Part shown: one piece after another, positions 7,327 to 13,959 of the stretch | How positions within the stretch are numbered: the stretch's first letter is position 1 | Layout of the letters: every line of letters starts with the position of its first letter | Assembly (NCBI GenBank): GCA_964498605.1 | Contig: CAZCHK010000024.1 | Span: 1-31,352 of the forward strand | Origin: JBGQAS01 sp964498605 | GTDB taxonomy: Bacteria; Chloroflexota; Anaerolineae; Anaerolineales; Anaerolineaceae | Reading direction: 5' to 3' | Length of the DNA stretch: 31,352 nucleotides | Position numbers and translations under genes: made by a program | The notes under the pieces: generated by a model | Databases searched by the model: none | What the model saw: the letters and a program-made list of their open reading frames with translations, nothing else | What the model was told of the DNA's origin: nothing

Positions 7327-8346
7327 ATGGGATCGATGATCGTAGTGACCGGAGCTTCCGGCCTGGTGGGAAGCAACCTCTGCCGCGCCCTGCTGGCGCA
7401 TAATCAAAATGTGCGGGCCTGCGTGCATCACGACACGCGCGGGATTGCCGGGCTGGAACTCGAGCGCGTTGCGGTGAACCTGACCGATCCCTCCTCCCTT
7501 GACACGGCTTTCCGGAACGCGGATGTGGTCTATCACCTGGCGGCTTCCATCTCGCTCAGGATGAACAACTGGGCGGAGATCGAACGCACCAATATCACCG
7601 GCACGCGCAATGTCATCCAAGCCTGCGAAAGAAATAAGGTCAGCCGGCTGGTGTACTTCAGCTCCATCCACGCGCTGCAGACCTACACAAAAAATCAACC
7701 GGTCGATGAATCCAATCCGCTGGTTGAATCCTCCGAATACCCCCCATACGACCGCAGCAAAGCAGCCGCCGAGTTGCTCGTGCGCCAGGCGCACGAGAGA
7801 GGAATGGACACTATCATCCTCAACCCGACCGGGATCATCGGTCCCTACGATTTCAAACCCTCTTTCACCGGCCAGGCCCTGATCCGCATGGCCGAAGGAC
7901 GCCTCCCGGGACTGGTCAGCGGAGGATTCGATTGGGTGGATGTGCGCGATGTCGTGCAGGCGGCCACGACCGCGGCACGTAAAGCCCCTTCCGGCTCGCG
8001 CTACCTGCTCAGCGGCCACTGGGTTTCGATTCGAGAAATGGCGCGCGAAGTGGGACGGGTCACCCGCCGTCCCCTGCCCTGGCTGACCGTTCCCCTGTGG
8101 CTGGCGGAGCCATTCGCCGGTCTGATGTCCCTGCTGGCGAACTTCCAGGGCAAGGAACCCCTCTACACGCAGGTCTCCCTGCAGGCGCTCAAGAGCAATC
8201 CCGATATGCGTCACATGAAAGCGAGCCTGGAGCTGGGTTACGCTCCGCGGCCATTCTTCGAAACGATATCCGACACCCTGCTGTGGTTCCGCCAGAACGG
8301 ATACATACGGCGGGCAAAAAGACCAGCCCGGGGATTTTTTTCATGA
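7327..8346 (+). CDS. NAD(P)-dependent epimerase/3beta-hydroxysteroid-dehydrogenase-like extended SDR
   Basis: A 339-residue extended SDR. The cofactor motif TGASGLVG is at 8-15 and the catalytic Tyr141/Lys145 pair is in YDRSK, with the serine region FSSIHA around 111-116. The general form matches the dihydroflavonol reductase, HpnA and 3beta-HSD branch, which oxidise or reduce cyclic or lipid alcohols. The start could be the ATG at 7327 or one at 7336; AGGGA at about 7322-7326 suits the second. Its stop codon overlaps the ATG of a steroid 5alpha-reductase-like gene (ATGA), which points to a coupled pathway on a steroid-like or prenyl substrate. A TATACT at 7295-7300 may be the -10 box. Confidence 0.85.
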   Translation: MGSMIVVTGASGLVGSNLCRALLAHNQNVRACVHHDTRGIAGLELERVAVNLTDPSSLDTAFRNADVVYHLAASISLRMNNWAEIERTNITGTRNVIQACERNKVSRLVYFSSIHALQTYTKNQPVDESNPLVESSEYPPYDRSKAAAELLVRQAHERGMDTIILNPTGIIGPYDFKPSFTGQALIRMAEGRLPGLVSGGFDWVDVRDVVQAATTAARKAPSGSRYLLSGHWVSIREMAREVGRVTRRPLPWLTVPLWLAEPFAGLMSLLANFQGKEPLYTQVSLQALKSNPDMRHMKASLELGYAPRPFFETISDTLLWFRQNGYIRRAKRPARGFFS

Positions 8347-9104
8347 GCGAGCTGCAGGTGTTCAACCTCATCCTGTTGATCAGCTTCCTGAGCGCAGCGG
8401 CGATATTTACCACCCTGTTTTTCTTCAACGCCCCCTACGGCAGGCACCTGCGCCAAGGCTGGGGGCTGGTGCTGCCAAACCGCCTGGCCTGGATCCTGAT
8501 GGAAGCCCCTTCCTCCTTGGTCTTCATTTTTTTATTCATCATCGGCAGCACACCCAGGACAGTCACCGCGTGGATCTTCCTGATCATCTGGCAGTCCCAT
8601 TACATTCACCGCGCCTTCATTTACCCATTTTCCTTAAAATCCAGCAGCAAAAAAATGCCCGTGCTGATCATGCTGATGGGCATCCTGTTCAATACCGGCA
8701 ACGCCTATCTCAACGCGCGGTTCCTGTTCCACTTTTCTCCCGTGTACCCGACAAACTGGTTGTGGAGCATGCGCTTTATCGCGGGAAGTGCGATCTTCAT
8801 CCTCGGATACGTCATCAACCGCTGGGCGGACCAGGCGCTGAAAAAGCTGCGCAAACCCGGTGAAAGTGGATACAAGATCCCCTACAGCGGTCTGTTCCGC
8901 TACGTATCCTGTCCCAACTACCTCGGTGAAATCATCGAGTGGCTGGGCTGGGCGGTCTGCACCTGGTCGATTGCCGGGCTGTCCTTCGCGGTCTGGACAT
9001 TTGCCAACCTGGCACCGCGCGCCCAGGCGAACCATGAATGGTACCTGCAGAATTTTCCTCACTATCCCAGGGAACGCCGGGTTCTATTTCCATGGGTGTG
9101 GTGA
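8343..9104 (+). CDS. Steroid 5alpha-reductase-like integral membrane oxidoreductase
   Basis: A 253-residue, multi-helix membrane protein. The C-terminal half carries the conserved features of 3-oxo-5alpha-steroid 4-dehydrogenases: LRKPGESGYKIP at 169-180, then SGLFRYVSCPNYLGEIIEW, and NHEWYLQNF with His231. It closely resembles the animal SRD5A1/2 type rather than only the generic DUF1295 branch. The family uses NADPH to reduce an enone double bond in a membrane-dissolved lipid. The start at 8343 overlaps the upstream stop codon as ATGA. A longer in-frame reading upstream is only read-through of the neighbouring gene's other frame. The substrate is unknown; a sterol, steroid or polyprenyl lipid are the options. 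Confidence 0.88.
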   Translation: MSELQVFNLILLISFLSAAAIFTTLFFFNAPYGRHLRQGWGLVLPNRLAWILMEAPSSLVFIFLFIIGSTPRTVTAWIFLIIWQSHYIHRAFIYPFSLKSSSKKMPVLIMLMGILFNTGNAYLNARFLFHFSPVYPTNWLWSMRFIAGSAIFILGYVINRWADQALKKLRKPGESGYKIPYSGLFRYVSCPNYLGEIIEWLGWAVCTWSIAGLSFAVWTFANLAPRAQANHEWYLQNFPHYPRERRVLFPWVW

Positions 9105-9146
9105 TAGCTTTAATATGTGAGCAGCTTACTTGACGAAGGATGGATC

Positions 9147-9172
9147 AGGATCAAATTGCTGGTTTGATTTCC
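9147..9172. terminator. Hairpin between convergent genes
   Basis: ATCAAA (9150-9155) and TTTGAT (9163-9168), extended by AGGA/TCCT across a 2-nt bulge, form a stem-loop between two convergent genes. It has no long T-tract. A bidirectional terminator is possible. Confidence 0.35.
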
Positions 9173-9194
9173 TGCACCAGAACAGAAGCGTGTG

Positions 9195-9881
9195 TTAGAT
9201 CGTTATTCGCAAAACTTTTTCTCTTGATGAAAAATGAATGCTTTTTGCGTAGTTAAAAATCTGGTTCCCAATAATTCCCTGAACGTTTGCCAGCTGCAGT
9301 GTCATCCCCAACAATCCTGGTAACATCCCGCTGCGAAGAATCATCGGATAACTGCCGATCATCATCTCAACATAATAGGTTTGGGTTGAAAACCTGCCGT
9401 TGTCCGGGAAGAAATCCTCCATCTCTCCTGCTTCCGTGTGCTCGTGGATACTGGCATCCTGGAAATAGGATAACTGAGCACCGGTATCGAAGAACATGCG
9501 GTAAGTGCGATCATTAACCCCGACTGGCAGTACGGGGATGCCCATGAAGTCTTCCAGCGGGACAGCGCTGGTTTCATCCATTACCTTCAGGTCGCCGAAA
9601 ACGGCTTCTCCCCTGGCAGAATCAAAGAGAATATCGTGGACTCGTAAGATATCCATACCCAGCAGACCGTTGCACGCCGTTCCGATGAATTCAGACAACG
9701 ATTGCGTGGAAAGTGAAAGGTACGTATTGTTGAAATGAAAATGCTCTCCACATATATTTAATGCCTTTGTGGTTCCAAAGGTGATCGGCGCGCCTGTATC
9801 GACCAGCCACAGCCCGCCTTCCACCTCGATAAAGTAATGGTCATTGATCTTCCTGAACGGATAAACGCAGTCTTCAGTCAT
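9195..9881 (-). CDS. Single-chain retropepsin-like aspartic protease with two DTG lobes
   Basis: A protein of 228 residues from the chosen start. It contains two similar lobes. Lobe 1 has VDTGAP with Asp28 and the flap-side GLLG at 72-75. Lobe 2 has FFDTGAQ with Asp132 and GIIG near 199. Each lobe shows the D-T-G plus hydrophobic-hydrophobic-Gly pattern of the retropepsin fold, so one chain can supply both catalytic aspartates, as pepsins do. No signal peptide or membrane segment is seen, so a cytoplasmic location is likely. The start at 9881 follows GAGGG at short spacing and lies 24 nt after the esterase stop codon. Upstream in-frame ATGs at 9935 and 9965 would overlap the esterase gene. 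The substrate is unknown. Confidence 0.75.
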   Translation of the reverse strand: MTEDCVYPFRKINDHYFIEVEGGLWLVDTGAPITFGTTKALNICGEHFHFNNTYLSLSTQSLSEFIGTACNGLLGMDILRVHDILFDSARGEAVFGDLKVMDETSAVPLEDFMGIPVLPVGVNDRTYRMFFDTGAQLSYFQDASIHEHTEAGEMEDFFPDNGRFSTQTYYVEMMIGSYPMILRSGMLPGLLGMTLQLANVQGIIGNQIFNYAKSIHFSSREKVLRITI

Positions 9882-9904
9882 GTCCCTCGCGACCTTTTGA
9901 ATTT

Positions 9905-10777
9905 TTACCTGTTTTCGGTCTTCATTAAGTACCATTCCAGATATTCCGCCGTGTGCGCCGTCCAATAACTTTCACTGTGATCCCCCGCCCGGACGATGAA
10001 CTGCAGCGGCACATCGAACTGCTCCAGCACCTCCACGTACTGCCTGGCACCGGGAAGAAACGGATCGTCCTCCCCGCTGTCGACAAACAATTCAGGAAAC
10101 GGCATCTCGCCAAACTCCCGCAGCCACGTGGGAGTCCGCGCGTGGTCACCGGCAAACGGCGTGAAGGAATGCGCCCCTACGGCGCCAAAGACCCCCTGGT
10201 AATTCAAGCCGGTCCACACTGCCCAGGCTGCCCCGCGTGAAAAACCACCGATGGCGCGACAGCACGCCTGCATGCACACCGGGTAGTTCTCCTCGAGAAA
10301 AGGAATCAGGTCCTTCACGATCGCGTCACCGTAATGCTCTTCGTATGGCTCCATGACGAAGTTTTCCTCGAAGGGAAAGACCATGATGAAGGGTCCTGTC
10401 CGACCTGCGGCTATCCATTCGTCCGCCAGGTCGATGACGCCGAAATTCACCCAGGCATGCTCGTCGTACTGCTGGCCGTGCAGAAGGATCAGCAGCGGGT
10501 ACTCTCCATCCTCTTCCAGGCACGCCGGCAGGTAAACCAGGAAATCCAGGTTTTTTTGCATGGCGCTGCTTGGGATGGTCACCTCGAACAGCTCGCCTTC
10601 GCGGCATATTGCCGTGGGGGTGAGAGACGGTACGGATCGAGGTGTTAAGGTTGGAAGCGCCTCCCGGGTCTCGCCAGAGGAAGCCTGGAACGGCTCAAGC
10701 GCTGCGCTGCAGGCGGACATCTGCACGGCAAAAAAAACCGCACATCCCAACAGGGCAATCCTCATCGCTGGTTTCAT
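9905..10777 (-). CDS. Lipoprotein esterase of the enterochelin esterase/PF00756-like alpha/beta-hydrolase family
   Basis: A protein of 290 residues from the ATG at 10777, which has AAGGA 5 nt upstream. Residues 1-22 form a lipoprotein signal with a lipobox-like MSAC, Cys23 being the acylated residue. A Thr/Pro/Ser-rich linker follows (about 30-56). The hydrolase domain shows the oxyanion-side LLILLHGQQYDE and the nucleophile elbow GGFSRG with Ser180. Candidate acid and base residues are in DSGEDDPF and AGDHSESYW. It is probably anchored to the outside of the membrane and cleaves an ester. A longer ORF to 10849 would run into the tRNA gene region on the other strand and lacks a binding site. 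The protease gene follows 24 nt downstream. Confidence 0.82.
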   Translation of the reverse strand: MKPAMRIALLGCAVFFAVQMSACSAALEPFQASSGETREALPTLTPRSVPSLTPTAICREGELFEVTIPSSAMQKNLDFLVYLPACLEEDGEYPLLILLHGQQYDEHAWVNFGVIDLADEWIAAGRTGPFIMVFPFEENFVMEPYEEHYGDAIVKDLIPFLEENYPVCMQACCRAIGGFSRGAAWAVWTGLNYQGVFGAVGAHSFTPFAGDHARTPTWLREFGEMPFPELFVDSGEDDPFLPGARQYVEVLEQFDVPLQFIVRAGDHSESYWTAHTAEYLEWYLMKTENR

Positions 10778-10783
10778 GATTCC

Positions 10784-10812
10784 TTGCGCATCCACCTGAT
10801 ACAGATTATACT
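10784..10812 (+). promoter_or_regulatory. Promoter of the tRNA-Pro gene
   Basis: TTGCGC (10784-10789), a 17-nt spacer and TATACT (10807-10812), ending 9 nt before the tRNA 5' end. It lies just upstream of the divergent esterase start. Confidence 0.6.
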
Positions 10813-10821
10813 CAGTCTGTT

Positions 10822-10898
10822 CGGGGTGTAGCGCAGTTGGCCAGCGCACCGCGTTTGGGACGCGGGGGTCGGCGGTTCAAGTCCGCCCACCCCGACCA
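10822..10898 (+). tRNA. tRNA-Pro (UGG)
   Basis: The acceptor stem CGGGGTG pairs with CACCCCG, a D-arm is present, and the anticodon stem CCGCG/CGCGG holds the loop TTTGGGA, giving anticodon TGG (Pro). The T-arm contains GGTTCAA. The CCA end is encoded (10896-10898). All four arms fold without mismatch in the acceptor stem. Confidence 0.96.
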
Positions 10899-10902
10899 AT
10901 CA

Positions 10903-10927
10903 ATCCGTCCTCGGGACGGATTTTTTT
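10903..10927 (+). terminator. Rho-independent terminator after tRNA-Pro
   Basis: ATCCGTCC (10903-10910), a 3-nt loop TCG and GGACGGAT (10914-10921), followed by a run of T. It is a strong intrinsic terminator 5 nt after the tRNA CCA. Confidence 0.92.
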
Positions 10928-10957
10928 ATGATCTCTCCTGCCGCGTGGCACTTGATA

Positions 10958-10963
10958 TATAAT
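10958..10963 (+). promoter_or_regulatory. -10 element placed for leaderless transcription
   Basis: A perfect TATAAT ends 7 nt before the glycosyltransferase ATG at 10971, so transcription would begin at or beside the start codon. No Shine-Dalgarno sequence lies between them. The -35 region is poor. Confidence 0.5.
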
Positions 10964-10970
10964 ATTCCCA

Positions 10971-11699
10971 ATGTCACCCGCCCCCCCGTTCCTGTCATTG
11001 ATCCTCCCGGTTCACAATGAATCCCAGCGCCTGCCTGGCTCCATGCGGAAAATCCTTCATTACCTGCGCTCGCGTCCCTACACCTGGGAAATCCATATCG
11101 TGGAAAACGCCAGCACGGACGACACGCTGGCCATGGCGCGCGAACTTGCGCGCGACATGGCCAACCTGCACGTGACCCACCTGGATGAGCGAGGCAAGGG
11201 ACTGGCGGTGAAGACCGGCATGCTGCTTGCGGCGGGTGAATACCGCTTCTTTGCGGATGTCGATCTGTCAATGCCGATCGAAGAGATCGACCACTTCCTG
11301 CCGCCGCATCTTCCCAATATGGATGTTGCCATCGCTTCGCGCGAGATCAGTGGCGCGGTGCGCTACGGCGAGCCTTCGAACCGGCATCTCACCGGTCGCG
11401 TGTTCAATACGCTGGTTCGCTGGCTGGCGCTTCCCGGGCTGCAGGACACCCAGTGCGGCTTCAAATGCTTCCGCGGACAGGTCGCCTCAGAGGTCTTTTC
11501 CCGCCAGACCATGTCCGGTTGGTCATTCGACGCCGAGGTGCTGGTCATCACCAGAAAACTTGGCTACACCATCCACGAAGTCCCGATCAACTGGTATTAC
11601 AACGCGGATTCACGCGTTCGCCTGTTGCGCGACTCGACCCGCATGCTGCTTGACCTGTTCAAGATCCGCAGGAACGCCCGCGAAGGGCTGTACAGCTGA
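10971..11699 (+). CDS. Family 2 glycosyltransferase, dolichyl-phosphate beta-glucosyltransferase-like
   Basis: A 242-residue GT-A fold enzyme. The N-terminal LSLILPVHNES nucleotide-binding strand, HIVENASTDDT, DERGKGLAVKTGM and the metal-binding FFADVDLSMP (a DxD-type motif near residue 90) are all in family order. Later, TQCGFKCF and the basic C-terminal end match the polyprenyl/dolichyl-phosphate glucose and mannose synthase group. The family transfers a sugar from a nucleotide sugar to a polyprenyl phosphate at the membrane. No transmembrane helix is seen. The start has no ribosome binding site but sits 7 nt after a TATAAT, suggesting a leaderless mRNA. RNase HII follows after 3 nt, so the two genes probably share a transcript. 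Confidence 0.88.
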   Translation: MSPAPPFLSLILPVHNESQRLPGSMRKILHYLRSRPYTWEIHIVENASTDDTLAMARELARDMANLHVTHLDERGKGLAVKTGMLLAAGEYRFFADVDLSMPIEEIDHFLPPHLPNMDVAIASREISGAVRYGEPSNRHLTGRVFNTLVRWLALPGLQDTQCGFKCFRGQVASEVFSRQTMSGWSFDAEVLVITRKLGYTIHEVPINWYYNADSRVRLLRDSTRMLLDLFKIRRNAREGLYS

Positions 11700-11702
11700 C
11701 CC

Positions 11703-12341
11703 ATGCAATTTCCAACTCTGCAGTTTGAAAAGAAGTTGTGGAGAAAAGGTTACCAGCGCATCGCCGGCATCGACGAGGCGGGCCGGGGCGCCTGGGCCGG
11801 TCCTGTCTGCGCGGCAGCCGTGATACTTCCCCGCCGACCCGGTCTGCTCAACGACCTGGCTGGCGTGCGCGATTCCAAGCAGATGACCCCCTGTCAGCGC
11901 ACGGTCTGGGCGGACAGGATCAAGCAGTACGCCTGCGCGTGGTCGATCGCCAGCGCCAGCCACGCAGAGATCGACGAGCTGGGCATCGTCCCCGCCACCC
12001 GCCTGGCCATGCGCCGCAGCGTGCAGCAGCTGTGTGTGGTTCCCGATCATTTGCTCATCGACGCCGTCTGCCTGGGCGAGCTGGACCTGCCCCAATTGTC
12101 CATCATCCATGGAGACTGCCTGTCGCTGTGCATCGCTTCCGCCTCCGTGCTTGCCAAGACCTGGCGGGATGCCTGGATGGAGAATGCTGCTGAAGAATAC
12201 CCCCGATATTTTTTTCAGCTGCACAAAGGCTACGGGACACTCAGGCACCGCCAGGCGCTCCTGCGTCACGGCCTGTGCGCCATCCACCGCCGCTCTTACC
12301 AGCCATGCCAGAGGCTTGAAACGGGGGCTTCGAGTGACTGA
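11703..12341 (+). CDS. rnhB: Ribonuclease HII
   Basis: A 212-residue type 2 RNase H. The active-site motif GIDEAGRG gives Asp24 and Glu25, the segment VRDSKQMTP is the conserved DSK motif, and Asp120 in LLIDAV is the third acidic ligand. The region SIIHGDCLSLCIASASVLAKTWRD is the typical family core. It cleaves RNA-DNA hybrids and removes single ribonucleotides from DNA. The ATG lies 3 nt after the glycosyltransferase stop codon with no clear binding site, and the 3' end overlaps the next gene by 8 nt, so expression is probably coupled along the operon. Confidence 0.95.
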   Translation: MQFPTLQFEKKLWRKGYQRIAGIDEAGRGAWAGPVCAAAVILPRRPGLLNDLAGVRDSKQMTPCQRTVWADRIKQYACAWSIASASHAEIDELGIVPATRLAMRRSVQQLCVVPDHLLIDAVCLGELDLPQLSIIHGDCLSLCIASASVLAKTWRDAWMENAAEEYPRYFFQLHKGYGTLRHRQALLRHGLCAIHRRSYQPCQRLETGASSD

Positions 12342-12786
12342 TTTCACGATCCTGCGCGCCACGTTCAAGGACCTGGGATCCTTGAGAAATCTGGAAAAGA
12401 TCTGTTTTGACAGGGATGCCTGGCCGCTGATCGATCTGATCGGCGTGCTGAGCCTTCCGGGTATCGTCCGGCTGAAGGCTGTCGTACGGGAGGACATGGT
12501 CGGTTTTACCGCCGGGGATACCCGTCCCGATCAGGAAACCGGTTGGATCACCACTGTGGGCGTGCATCCTGATTTTCGCCGCCAGGGAATCGCCCGCGCC
12601 CTGATCGCCAGGATCGAGAGCATGCTGGGCATGCCGCGCATCCGCCTGAGTGTGCGACCCTCCAACAAGCAGGCCATCGAGCTGTACACCGGTCTTGGCT
12701 ACCATCACGGCGGAGTGTGGCCCAAATATTACTTTGACGGCGAGGACGCGCTGGTCATGGAGCGGATCATGCCAAAAATCAGTTGA
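12334..12786 (+). CDS. GNAT acetyltransferase, RimI-like
   Basis: A 150-residue GNAT protein starting at GTG 12334, which has GGGGG 7 nt upstream and overlaps the RNase HII stop codon. The acetyl-CoA motif VHPDFRRQGIARALI is near residues 73-87, followed by the beta-strand SVRPSNKQAIELYTGLGY typical of RimI-type N-alpha-acetyltransferases. An open reading frame continues upstream in the same frame inside rnhB, but that part is the rnhB gene read in another frame. The protein substrate is not known. It ends at the -35 box of the next promoter. Confidence 0.87.
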   Translation: MTDFTILRATFKDLGSLRNLEKICFDRDAWPLIDLIGVLSLPGIVRLKAVVREDMVGFTAGDTRPDQETGWITTVGVHPDFRRQGIARALIARIESMLGMPRIRLSVRPSNKQAIELYTGLGYHHGGVWPKYYFDGEDALVMERIMPKIS

Positions 12787-12811
12787 CTTTCTCTCCGAAT
12801 TGATATAGTAT
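12783..12811 (+). promoter_or_regulatory. Sigma70-type promoter of the SWIM-protein gene
   Basis: TTGACT (12783-12788, overlapping the GNAT stop codon), a 17-nt spacer and TAGTAT (12806-12811). It predicts a leader of about 115 nt. Confidence 0.7.
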
Positions 12812-12869
12812 GACTTTATCGAGGTAACTGTCCTATGCGAGTATTCACACACAGGATGTTTGGATGAAT

Positions 12870-12901
12870 CACAGGCACGCCGGCCAGCAAGCGTGCCTGT
12901 G
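12870..12901 (+). promoter_or_regulatory. Leader hairpin before the SWIM-protein gene
   Basis: CACAGGCACG (12870-12879) and CGTGCCTGTG (12892-12901) form a perfect 10-bp stem with a 12-nt loop, about 30 nt upstream of the start codon. No T-tract follows, so it looks like a leader structure rather than a terminator. Confidence 0.6.
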
Positions 12902-12932
12902 TTGATTAAATATACCCAAAAGGAGACAGGAA

Positions 12933-13163
12933 ATGGATAATGGTCTGATCGGTAAGATTGAAAAAGCCAAACGCTACACGGAGGAAAAAGAACAGCGCGT
13001 CCGCTTTCAGTCTTTCAATGTCAGCATCGCGGGGGACAACAACCAGCATTGGGTACGGATGGAAAACGGGGAGATGAAATGCGACTGCGATTTTTTTCGA
13101 TCCCGCGGGAGATGCAGCCACACCATCGCCATGGAGAGCATCCTGGCAGGCATGCTGAAGTAA
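12933..13163 (+). CDS. Small SWIM zinc-finger protein
   Basis: A 76-residue protein whose C-terminal half is a SWIM zinc finger: Cys50, Cys52, Cys61 and His63 in CDCDFFRSRGRCSH (CxC-x8-CxH). The N-terminal half is charged. SWIM domains bind DNA or protein partners and normally occur inside larger proteins such as SWI2/SNF2 ATPases and transposases. Here the finger is almost the whole protein. A good AGGAG lies upstream of the ATG, and the gene has its own promoter, a structured leader and a terminator, so it is an independent unit. Its role is unknown. Confidence 0.85.
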   Translation: MDNGLIGKIEKAKRYTEEKEQRVRFQSFNVSIAGDNNQHWVRMENGEMKCDCDFFRSRGRCSHTIAMESILAGMLK

Positions 13164-13186
13164 CTCTGAGTGGCGATCAGAACAGG

Positions 13187-13215
13187 ACTTCCCGCACAGG
13201 GAAGTTTTGTTTTTA
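13187..13215 (+). terminator. Rho-independent terminator after the SWIM-protein gene
   Basis: ACTTCCC (13187-13193), a 5-nt loop GCACA and GGGAAGT (13199-13205), followed by TTTGTTTTT. Confidence 0.9.
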
Positions 13216-13234
13216 TAATCAAAATCACTATAAT
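13207..13234 (+). promoter_or_regulatory. Promoter of the UPF0173 hydrolase gene
   Basis: A perfect TATAAT (13229-13234) with TTGTTT (13207-13212) 16 nt upstream. The -35 box lies inside the T-tract of the preceding terminator. Confidence 0.5.
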
Positions 13235-13250
13235 GAAACTGGAGAATATT

Positions 13251-13931
13251 ATGGACACAATCACTTTTTATGGCCACGCAGCCCTGGGCCTGCGGCTGGA
13301 AAACGCCACCCTGCTGGTGGACCCCTTCTTCACCGAAAATCCCCAGTCCGCCATCCAGGCGCAGGACGCGTCTGCGGATTACATCCTCGTCACGCATGGG
13401 CACTTCGATCACCTCGGTGATACCGAAGCGATCGCCAGGCGGACCGGAGCACAGGTCATCACGGGAGGGGCAATCGCGAGCTGGCTGCGAAAAAAGGGCT
13501 TTGACGCTCAGTCCCAGCAGATCGGCGGTGGGGCTGTTTATCCATTCGGCTACCTGAAATTTACCACGGCCATTCACACCAACGCCCTGCCCGATGGCAC
13601 GGATGCCGGGCTTGCCTGCGGTTTTGTGCTGAAGACCAACGCCGGGGCAAAGATCTACATTGCCGGGGACACGGGGTTGTTCGGCGACATGAGCCTGATC
13701 GGAGAGGAAGGCATCGACCTGGCCCTTCTGCCCATCGGTGATTTTTACACCATGGGTCCCTCAGACGCCCTGCGGGCGGTGAAGCTGCTGCGACCTGGGC
13801 GGGTCATCCCCTATCACTACAATACCTTTGATAAGATCAAGGCGGATCCCCTCGCGTGGAAAAAGACGGTCGAAGCGGAAACCCCGACCAGGGTGGTCGT
13901 TCTCAAGCCGGGTGAATCCACCCAGATCTAG
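13251..13931 (+). CDS. UPF0173-family metallo-beta-lactamase-fold hydrolase
   Basis: A 226-residue metallo-beta-lactamase-fold protein. The metal site motif HGHFDH is at 49-54 (His49, His51, Asp53, His54), with further ligands expected in ITTAIHTNA, IAGDTG and the late IPYHYNT. Length and order match the UPF0173/YtkL-type proteins. Proteins of this group hydrolyse phosphodiester- or lactone-type bonds, but the natural substrate is not established. The start at 13251 is chosen because GGAG lies 6-7 nt upstream and homology begins here; a longer ORF reaches to 13170 through the terminator. The kinase gene follows 28 nt downstream. Confidence 0.88.
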   Translation: MDTITFYGHAALGLRLENATLLVDPFFTENPQSAIQAQDASADYILVTHGHFDHLGDTEAIARRTGAQVITGGAIASWLRKKGFDAQSQQIGGGAVYPFGYLKFTTAIHTNALPDGTDAGLACGFVLKTNAGAKIYIAGDTGLFGDMSLIGEEGIDLALLPIGDFYTMGPSDALRAVKLLRPGRVIPYHYNTFDKIKADPLAWKKTVEAETPTRVVVLKPGESTQI

Positions 13932-13959
13932 TTTTTTTCGGGTACGAGACGGAGGAAGA

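Noticed and set aside
6192..7376. A 394-codon minus-strand ORF
   Set aside because: It is antisense to ABC exporter subunit B, whose motifs are all present on the plus strand; the minus frame has no domain or binding site.
8097..8342. An upstream extension of the 5alpha-reductase-like ORF
   Set aside because: This part reads the epimerase gene in another frame; homology and the ATGA overlap place the start at 8343.
11610..12497. A 295-codon minus-strand ORF across rnhB
   Set aside because: It is antisense to RNase HII and the GNAT gene, both of which have clear catalytic motifs.
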